From Gemmatimonadota bacterium (lineage in GTDB: Bacteria; GCA-2686955): 11,597 nucleotides of DNA. The notes under the pieces are model-generated. The model did no database searches, was not told the DNA's origin, and saw only the letters and a program-made list of their open reading frames with translations. The stretch lies in the NCBI GenBank assembly GCA_002686955.1, contig NYZA01000020.1, positions 1 to 11,597 on the forward strand, given 5' to 3'. A program made the position numbers and the translations under genes. How positions within the stretch are numbered: the first letter of the stretch is position 1; each line of letters starts with the position of its first letter. Positions 6,233 through 11,597 of this stretch are shown one piece after another.

Positions 6233-7240
6233 ATGATTCGGCTAACGATGGAACGAGATCGGTGTGCCGGGCTCTTCGTCGCGGTCGCCTGGACGCTGAT
6301 CTCCGCGGCGGGCTGCGGAACGGCTCCGACACGACAGGCGCGGCTCGATCTGAACGCGGGCCGATATCGCGTCGCGAACGAACGTCTCCACGCGATCTGC
6401 GAGTCGAACCCTTCCCACGCCGAAGCGCAGTGCTTGCTCGCCAAGTCCGCCGTGGAGCTCGGGCACTACGACGAAGCGGCGCTGGCATTGGGGAGGGCGC
6501 ACGAGCTCGGATCGGCGCAGAGCGATGAGCTCGGCTGCGTGCATCGCCGGATCGTTCATGATCTGTGGAACCGCGCGTTGCTGTCGTGGGACCGAGATGA
6601 TTTCGCTTCGGCGGAAAGCGATCTGCGCTTCCTCACGCGGCTGGAGCCGCAAGACGCCCGCTTCCGGAAGTGGCTGGGACTCTCATCGCTGGCTCGGGTG
6701 GATACCGCGGCGGCCGAAGAGGCATTCGCGGCCCTGGGGGACGCCGCAGACCTTGAAACCGTCGAGCTAGGGGTGGCGATCGAGATGGCGAGGGGGCAGT
6801 GGCGGGCAGCCCTGCGTTCTTCGGCGGAGGGGCTGGCCCGCTTCCCGGCTTCCGGGGCGCTGCTCGGCGCCAAGGCACGTGCTCTGGATCACCTCGATCG
6901 GCGAGCCGAGGCGGTCGTCGCCTACGAGCGAGCGCTCTCGGTGGCCGGTCCGTCGCGCGACCTCGAATCGGCCCGGGGCGTGCTCCTGTTGCAGTTGGGT
7001 GATGCTGAAGGCGCGCTCGCGGCGCTCCAAAACGCCGCGAGCATCGCCTCCGATGCCGATCATCCACAAGGGGGAGAGCTCGGCACCTATCTGGGCGAGT
7101 GCCTCGTGCAATTGGGCCGATTCGAAGAAGCTCGGCGAGTATTCGAACGAACGCTGGAGAACGATCACGAGAGCGGCAGTAGCGCGGCCTATCTGGATTT
7201 GATCGATTCCGTGACGGAGCGACCGAATGCGATGCCTTGA
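6233..7240 (+). CDS. TPR-repeat lipoprotein, first gene of the secretion-like operon
   Basis: 335 residues, ATG at 6233 with GAGGA about 11 nt upstream (an ATG at 6248 is possible but lacks a ribosome site). The N-terminus is a lipoprotein signal: basic start, hydrophobic run (LFVAVAWTLISAAG) and acylated Cys28 in AAGC. The mature protein is built from about eight helical hairpins of TPR type, e.g. ARLDLNAGRYRVANERL (36-52), AKSAVELGHYDEAALALGRA (70-89), WNRALLSWDRDDFASAESDL (112-131), ARALDHLDRRAEAVVAYERA (215-234), GVLLLQLGDAEGALAALQNA (249-268) and LGECLVQLGRFEEARRVFER (287-306). TPRs bind other proteins, so this is probably an envelope scaffold or adaptor. It overlaps the start of the giant exported protein by 14 nt, which implies coupled translation and a shared job. 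TPR proteins and lipoproteins accompany type IX secretion components in Bacteroidota; the same role here is inference. Confidence 0.85.
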   Translation: MIRLTMERDRCAGLFVAVAWTLISAAGCGTAPTRQARLDLNAGRYRVANERLHAICESNPSHAEAQCLLAKSAVELGHYDEAALALGRAHELGSAQSDELGCVHRRIVHDLWNRALLSWDRDDFASAESDLRFLTRLEPQDARFRKWLGLSSLARVDTAAAEEAFAALGDAADLETVELGVAIEMARGQWRAALRSSAEGLARFPASGALLGAKARALDHLDRRAEAVVAYERALSVAGPSRDLESARGVLLLQLGDAEGALAALQNAASIASDADHPQGGELGTYLGECLVQLGRFEEARRVFERTLENDHESGSSAAYLDLIDSVTERPNAMP

Positions 7241-10200
7241 CGGCGCGATGACCGGGAGCGCCATTCGGTTTTTCTTTTTCATCGCGGCGATCGCCGAACT
7301 GCGTCCCGCCGGCGCCCAGCCACTGCTGGTCGAGCCGGATCCCCCAGGCGGCACCGTGCTCGAGACGGTGAGAGACCGGGTCTCCTTCCGCACGAACCGA
7401 GACTCGTCGATCGAGGATATCGAATCCTCCCTTCTCTTGCGATCAAAGGCCCTCGGAAGGCTGGAGCCCGCGCTCACAGCGGACCCCTTCGAACCGAATC
7501 TCTACCACCTGCTGCCGGCCATGGGCGCGTGGAGAGCCGGGGACAGAGTCGATATTCGTCTCGCCGGCGAAGGACTGGGTTTCGACAAGGGAGCCCATTG
7601 GTTCGTCGACGTGGCCTCGACCATTTCGGTGACCAATTACCTCTTCCCCCCCGACCAGTATCTGGCGGGGTTGAGCATGGTGGTCGATGTCGGCTACGGC
7701 GATTTCGACGGCGACGATATTACGGATGCCTGCGTGCTAGCGGAAGAGCGAATTGTCGTCTTCTGGGGCCTGCCCTGCGCCGACGGCCAACTGCTTTTCG
7801 ACAAAACAGATCGCTATTCATACGAACTCGTAGCCCTTGGACGCAACGCTTTCTTGAACATCGGAGATCTCGACGACAACGGCGCCGACGATATCTTGCT
7901 CATAACGGAATCCCAACCCGAACGGGCCTTCATGTTGCTGGCCCGTGATCCGGGCTTGAGGCTCTTTCGCCCAATACCGACCAAGCTTCCCGGGCTCGAC
8001 CATGATCCCGTCGATGTGAAGCTCATTCATCTCGACAACGACCAGTACATCGATCTTCTCTTCCTGGCAGACGGAGTCAATCAGCTCAGGACCTTGTCGA
8101 ACAAGGTCGTTGATGGTGTGCCCTTCTTCGGGCCATTCGGCGTTCCGGGACCGATCCAGCTCCCCGCCGATCCACTGGCCCTGGCCACGGGCGACTTCAC
8201 GGTTCCTCCAGATGGGTACGCCGACATCGCTGTATCGCTGGCGACGCGGAGAATCGTCTTCTTCGAAAACCAGAACGGCCATGCTCTGACGGAGAAGACC
8301 CAGGCTCGTACGCCAACGAGCGAAGAGATCGGCGCCATGGAGACCGGCGACGCCGATCAGGACGGCCTGATCGATATCATCGGCATCGAGAAGCCGGCCA
8401 ACACCCGAGTACACAGCTTTCTGAACGTCGCTCAGGATGCGCCCTTCATCGAGAGGTCTCGTAACCTCTCGATCGCACCGCTGACACTCGGCGTGGCTGA
8501 CATCGACGCGGATCGATTCGCGAACGGCATATTCAGCGACGGTTCCAGGCTCGTTGCGCTGGACCGAAACAGCATCGAGCGTGTCATCGCGACGAATCTC
8601 AACGGCGACAAGCGTGGGTTCGACCTGTCCGATGTAAACTGCGATGGTGTTCCGGATCTGCTTGTCGCGAACGGAACCCGCGCGCAGCTCCGCCTGGGAA
8701 ACCCGATCGGATTCGGCGGCGTTCGCGGCGCTCTCCTCAGGCCCCAGCGTCTCTTTCGGAACAGATCTGTTTGTGTGGCGGAGACTGAAGCGGAGACGCT
8801 TTGCGTTGTAGGCGCGTTTTGCCCCGTGGAGGTGACGTCTATTTCGCTCGATTCAGCTGCCACCGCCTCAGGGGCCTTCGAGCTCGATATTGTCCGCGGC
8901 ACAGTCCCCTCGACCTTGCCACCGGGCGACACTCTCTGCGTCGAGGTTCGCCTCACGCCGCTGCAGTCCGGCGCCGCGGTCGACTCCGCTTCCGTTCTGG
9001 TGGTAACCGAGTGCGATACGGGCTCCGTACTTCTCCTCGGCGAGGGGAAGGTCGCCGAGCTTTTGCCAAGTCCACCCTCACTGGGCTTCGGAGATGTCTG
9101 TCCACCCGACACCGCCGCTGGCACCATCTGTTTCTCGAACACTAGCGCCGAGTGTCGCCGCCGCATCGTCGGCGCCTTCTTGGAGACGGTAGAGGAAGGC
9201 CCATGCTCATTCGCGGTCGTTGATCCCCCCGGTGAGACCGATGTGGAACCTGGATCCGAACTCTGCATCGAGATCGAATTCCTGCCGCCGGGTTTCGGCC
9301 TATTCGACTGCAAGTTGGGCTTGGCTCTCGCCGATCCCGTAGACACGTTGCGGGTCCCTTTGAGCGGTCGCTGCAACAATCCTCCGATTTGGTATCGCGA
9401 TCCGAGCGATCTCGAGATATGTGAGGCCGATACCTTCCCCACGCAGCTCCTCGACTACCGCACGAGTGATGTAGGCGATTCGATCGTATGCTATCCACCC
9501 CAGTGGATCGACGGGAGCGATGACCGGATTCTCCTCGACTGGACGTGCGAGGACAAGGCCCTCGCGGCGCGGCACCCGGGCGGGGACTATATCGGTTGGG
9601 CTCTCTTCAGGCTCACGATCACCGACGGATTCGACGAAGTGTCGCGAGAAGTGCGATACGAGGTGCTCGACGTCAACGATCCACCCCTGCTCGATCTCGA
9701 CGGCGCCGCGACGCTTTGCTCCATTGGCTCCGCTGAGATCGACGAAGGCACGGAGATCGTCTTTCGGGTGAACGCGAGCGATCTGGTCGATCGTCTCCCC
9801 CCGCCCGCCGAAACGTGCGAATCACCTCTTTCTTGGGTGGGCGACCCGATCGATGACCCGCGCATTCCGCCCGAGGCGATCGAGCAGGGCGAGAACCCAG
9901 ATGGCTCGATCTACGCCGATTTCCGGTGGACACCGGGCTTCACCGATTCCGGCGACTACATCGTCACTTTCATCGCCTGCGAAGATCTTCTCTGCCCCGA
10001 GAACGTCTGCAATCCGAACCCATCCACCCTGTGCGACACGTTCCAAGTGTGCTTCACCGTACGCGACATCCTCCCGGATCTGTCGCTACGGCTCACCGCC
10101 CCGGTCGAAACGATCGATGTCGATGAGCCCGCCGATTACGAAATCGTTCTGCGATCGGAGCGCGCTTCATGGCTTCACGAGGGTGCGAGCGTCGATGTGG

Positions 10201-10679
10201 AGCTGGCCGGCGCCCCGCTTCAGTCTTGGGAGATCCCGGTTGGGATCCCCGAGGGCGATTCCGTTGTGTTCTCCGGAACCTTCACTCCCCGGATGCCGAC
10301 ACAGACTCGGCTCTCGGCGTGCATTGCCCTTCCCGCTCAGGGAATCGAAGCGGATGACGGCAACAATTGCGACGAGGTCGAGCTGAGCATTCGCGAGGGC
10401 CGACTTCGCGTGAGACCCAACCCGTTCACGCCGAACGCCGACGGCTTCAACGACGAGGCTGAGTTCATCACACGAGAGATCCACATAGGCGAACCGAGGG
10501 TGACGCTCTACGACATCCACGGCCGATCGGTCCGCGGCCTGCGCGCCAATATCGAAGGACGCATCGTCTGGGACGGCCGCGACGACGAGGGCAGGCGCGT
10601 CGATGCCGGCGTCTACCTCTACATCTACCGGGATCCTGGCCATCGCCATTTGAGTGGCGAAATCGTGGTGGCGCGATGA
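7227..10679 (+). CDS. Giant exported protein: beta-propeller, Ig-like domains, type-IX-like C-terminal domain
   Basis: 1150 residues, ATG at 7227 with GGAG 7 nt upstream; the ATG at 7248 is an alternative. A signal peptide runs to about residue 30 (IRFFFFIAAIA...PAGA). Residues 31-130 look like an SbsA-type Ig domain. Residues about 145-490 carry seven FG-GAP/VCBS repeats with Asp-rich calcium loops starting at 159, 214, 268, 323, 375, 425 and 469 (DFDGDDITDA, DLDDNGADDI, DADQDGLIDI, DVNCDGVPDL), as in a seven-bladed propeller. Two ASH/choice-of-anchor-like domains (about 505-715) follow, then cadherin-like Ig domains (about 716-945, with VNDPP near 815) and a CARDB-like domain (948-1055). 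Twenty-four Cys fall between about 510 and 1055, suggesting disulfides outside the cytoplasm. The end (1058-1150) has NPFTPNADGFNDEAEF, VTLYDIHGRSVR, WDGRDDEGRRVDAGVYLY and a final SGEIVVAR. This matches FlgD-Ig/CHU_C type C-terminal domains used as type IX secretion signals. It probably acts at the cell surface in adhesion or binding. Confidence 0.88.
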   Translation: MRCLDGAMTGSAIRFFFFIAAIAELRPAGAQPLLVEPDPPGGTVLETVRDRVSFRTNRDSSIEDIESSLLLRSKALGRLEPALTADPFEPNLYHLLPAMGAWRAGDRVDIRLAGEGLGFDKGAHWFVDVASTISVTNYLFPPDQYLAGLSMVVDVGYGDFDGDDITDACVLAEERIVVFWGLPCADGQLLFDKTDRYSYELVALGRNAFLNIGDLDDNGADDILLITESQPERAFMLLARDPGLRLFRPIPTKLPGLDHDPVDVKLIHLDNDQYIDLLFLADGVNQLRTLSNKVVDGVPFFGPFGVPGPIQLPADPLALATGDFTVPPDGYADIAVSLATRRIVFFENQNGHALTEKTQARTPTSEEIGAMETGDADQDGLIDIIGIEKPANTRVHSFLNVAQDAPFIERSRNLSIAPLTLGVADIDADRFANGIFSDGSRLVALDRNSIERVIATNLNGDKRGFDLSDVNCDGVPDLLVANGTRAQLRLGNPIGFGGVRGALLRPQRLFRNRSVCVAETEAETLCVVGAFCPVEVTSISLDSAATASGAFELDIVRGTVPSTLPPGDTLCVEVRLTPLQSGAAVDSASVLVVTECDTGSVLLLGEGKVAELLPSPPSLGFGDVCPPDTAAGTICFSNTSAECRRRIVGAFLETVEEGPCSFAVVDPPGETDVEPGSELCIEIEFLPPGFGLFDCKLGLALADPVDTLRVPLSGRCNNPPIWYRDPSDLEICEADTFPTQLLDYRTSDVGDSIVCYPPQWIDGSDDRILLDWTCEDKALAARHPGGDYIGWALFRLTITDGFDEVSREVRYEVLDVNDPPLLDLDGAATLCSIGSAEIDEGTEIVFRVNASDLVDRLPPPAETCESPLSWVGDPIDDPRIPPEAIEQGENPDGSIYADFRWTPGFTDSGDYIVTFIACEDLLCPENVCNPNPSTLCDTFQVCFTVRDILPDLSLRLTAPVETIDVDEPADYEIVLRSERASWLHEGASVDVELAGAPLQSWEIPVGIPEGDSVVFSGTFTPRMPTQTRLSACIALPAQGIEADDGNNCDEVELSIREGRLRVRPNPFTPNADGFNDEAEFITREIHIGEPRVTLYDIHGRSVRGLRANIEGRIVWDGRDDEGRRVDAGVYLYIYRDPGHRHLSGEIVVAR

Positions 10680-11597
10680 TGAGGGGTGCCGCCGCGCCGA
10701 TTCTGCTGACCATCGCCGTTTCGGCCGTGTCCGCCCAGGAGCTGCCTTCGGTGCTGCCGATCGATGCAGACGAGGTTCGAGCGATCGCCGTGAATCCCGC
10801 CCTGGCGGCGTTCAGCGGCGAGTATCTCGAGATCGGAGCCCACGAGAGCTTCCTAGGCATCACCTCGTCGACCCTCGGTCTCACGGCGGGTTTCGCGCCC
10901 TACGCCTTCTCCGCCCCGCTGCGCGGCCCCTCGCTGCGCACGAGCCACTTCTCTTCGCACAGACTCGACCGCACCCGTTTCGGAGCGGGTTACGGATTCG
11001 CGCCGCTGCCCTGGCTGGCGCTCGGCGCATCGGTCGACCTCATCGATCTGGGCTACAGCAATCTCGACCTGGTCGACCTCGACGACCCCCTTTTCGCCGA
11101 CGGGCGATCACGAACCGGCATCGGGATCGGCGCGGGCGCGGCTCTGCGCGGCAACTCCGGCTTCACCGCCGGCGCATCGATCGAAGACCTCAACCTCCCC
11201 GATCTCTCCCTCGATCGCAATCGATCCGCCCCATCCGCGGCCCGGCTTCACACCGCGGTGGCCTTTCCCCTGGCCGGCACGCGGGTGGCGCTGGGCGCAC
11301 GCGACATCGAAATCGGCAGCCCCGGTGCCCGCGGCCTCTCCGGAGCCGCCTTCGAGCTCGGCTTCGGCGGATGGCTGAACCCCTGGGCGGGCGCCCGGGC
11401 CTTCGGCGGCAATCGCGGAATCGGTTTCGAGGGCAAGGTTGTCCTGCCTTTTGGAATGGAGTTCCGTTACCGCGCCGAGCAGCCATTCAGCGACCTATCG
11501 AGCTTCTCCTACGGATCCCACCAGATCGCCCTGGTCGGCCTCTCCGATCGCCCGATCCGCGTACCCCGCATGCGTCCTCCCCCCCCCCCCCCCCCCC
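10676..11597 (+). CDS. PorP/SprF- or PorV-like outer-membrane barrel, 3' truncated
   Basis: Open from ATG 10676 (ATGA overlap with the giant protein's stop; ATG 10679 is an alternative) to the window end, 307 codons without a stop, so it is partial. A signal peptide precedes VSA-QE (cut after residue 20). The mature start has the NPA motif (AIAVNPALAAFSGEYLEIG, NPA at 40-42) typical of the PorV/PorQ and PorP/SprF barrels in the FadL superfamily. Strand-like segments follow: RFGAGYGFAPLPWLALGASV, GIGIGAGAALRGNSGFTAGA, FGMEFRYRAEQPF and YGSHQIALVGLSD. The 'GMEFRY ... GSHQIAL' ending recalls PorP/SprF, which in Bacteroidota is needed for secretion or anchoring of neighbouring proteins with type-B C-terminal domains. 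The position directly after such a protein fits. The last codons read Pro from a C homopolymer and are doubtful. It could also be a PorV-type shuttle barrel. Confidence 0.72.
   Translation, partial: MMRGAAAPILLTIAVSAVSAQELPSVLPIDADEVRAIAVNPALAAFSGEYLEIGAHESFLGITSSTLGLTAGFAPYAFSAPLRGPSLRTSHFSSHRLDRTRFGAGYGFAPLPWLALGASVDLIDLGYSNLDLVDLDDPLFADGRSRTGIGIGAGAALRGNSGFTAGASIEDLNLPDLSLDRNRSAPSAARLHTAVAFPLAGTRVALGARDIEIGSPGARGLSGAAFELGFGGWLNPWAGARAFGGNRGIGFEGKVVLPFGMEFRYRAEQPFSDLSSFSYGSHQIALVGLSDRPIRVPRMRPPPPPPP
11579..11597. repeat. Poly-C run of 19 at the contig end
   Basis: The window ends in 19 consecutive C inside the barrel gene. A homopolymer exactly at the end is most simply an assembly artefact (poly-G reads of two-colour sequencing, read on the other strand). 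A real phase-variable tract is possible but unsupported. Confidence 0.9.

Noticed and set aside
8432-9442. 336-residue minus-strand frame inside the giant gene
   Set aside because: Low-complexity Ser/Pro/Arg shadow opposite well-defined domains.

Overview
The window is GC-rich bacterial chromosome, most likely from a metagenome-assembled member of a lineage carrying FCB-type envelope systems (Ca. Eisenbacteria, Krumholzibacteriota or similar; this is inference). The clues are a large secreted protein ending in a gliding/type-IX-like C-terminal domain, directly followed by an outer-membrane barrel of PorP/SprF or PorV type, in DNA much richer in GC than typical Bacteroidota. No tRNA, rRNA, CRISPR array, insertion sequence or phage gene is visible. 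GTG and TTG starts are common and genes are packed tightly.

Region by region: (a) 1-536 has no large gene, but holds a hairpin at 33-83 and a possible small membrane protein on the minus strand (201-392). (b) 537-2344 (+) is a likely operon: a helix-turn-helix protein, a 100-residue exported protein joined to it by an ATGA overlap, and a CoA-binding (YccU-type) protein. (c) 2339-3581 (-) is a two-gene unit: a class I SAM methyltransferase (TehB-like) followed 10 nt later by a small outer-membrane barrel. (d) 3671-4402 (+) is a protein-L-isoaspartate methyltransferase that carries a lipoprotein signal. (e) 4405-6072 (-) is a patatin-like phospholipase with an extra, receiver-like N-terminal domain. 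(f) 6233-11597 (+) is a three-gene chain with overlapping ends: a TPR lipoprotein, a 1150-residue exported beta-propeller/Ig protein with a type-B-like secretion domain, and a truncated barrel protein that runs into a poly-C contig end.

The most interesting part is (f). It has the layout of SprB-SprF type modules known from Bacteroidota: a giant surface protein with a CHU_C-like C-terminal domain beside a PorP/SprF partner, here with a TPR lipoprotein in the same operon. Second is the helix-turn-helix plus exported-protein pair in (b), which I cannot assign to a known system.

Two convergent gene pairs leave no room for terminators (2339-2344 overlap by 6 nt; 4402/4405 are 2 nt apart). All domain calls come from reading motifs by eye; no database search was possible.
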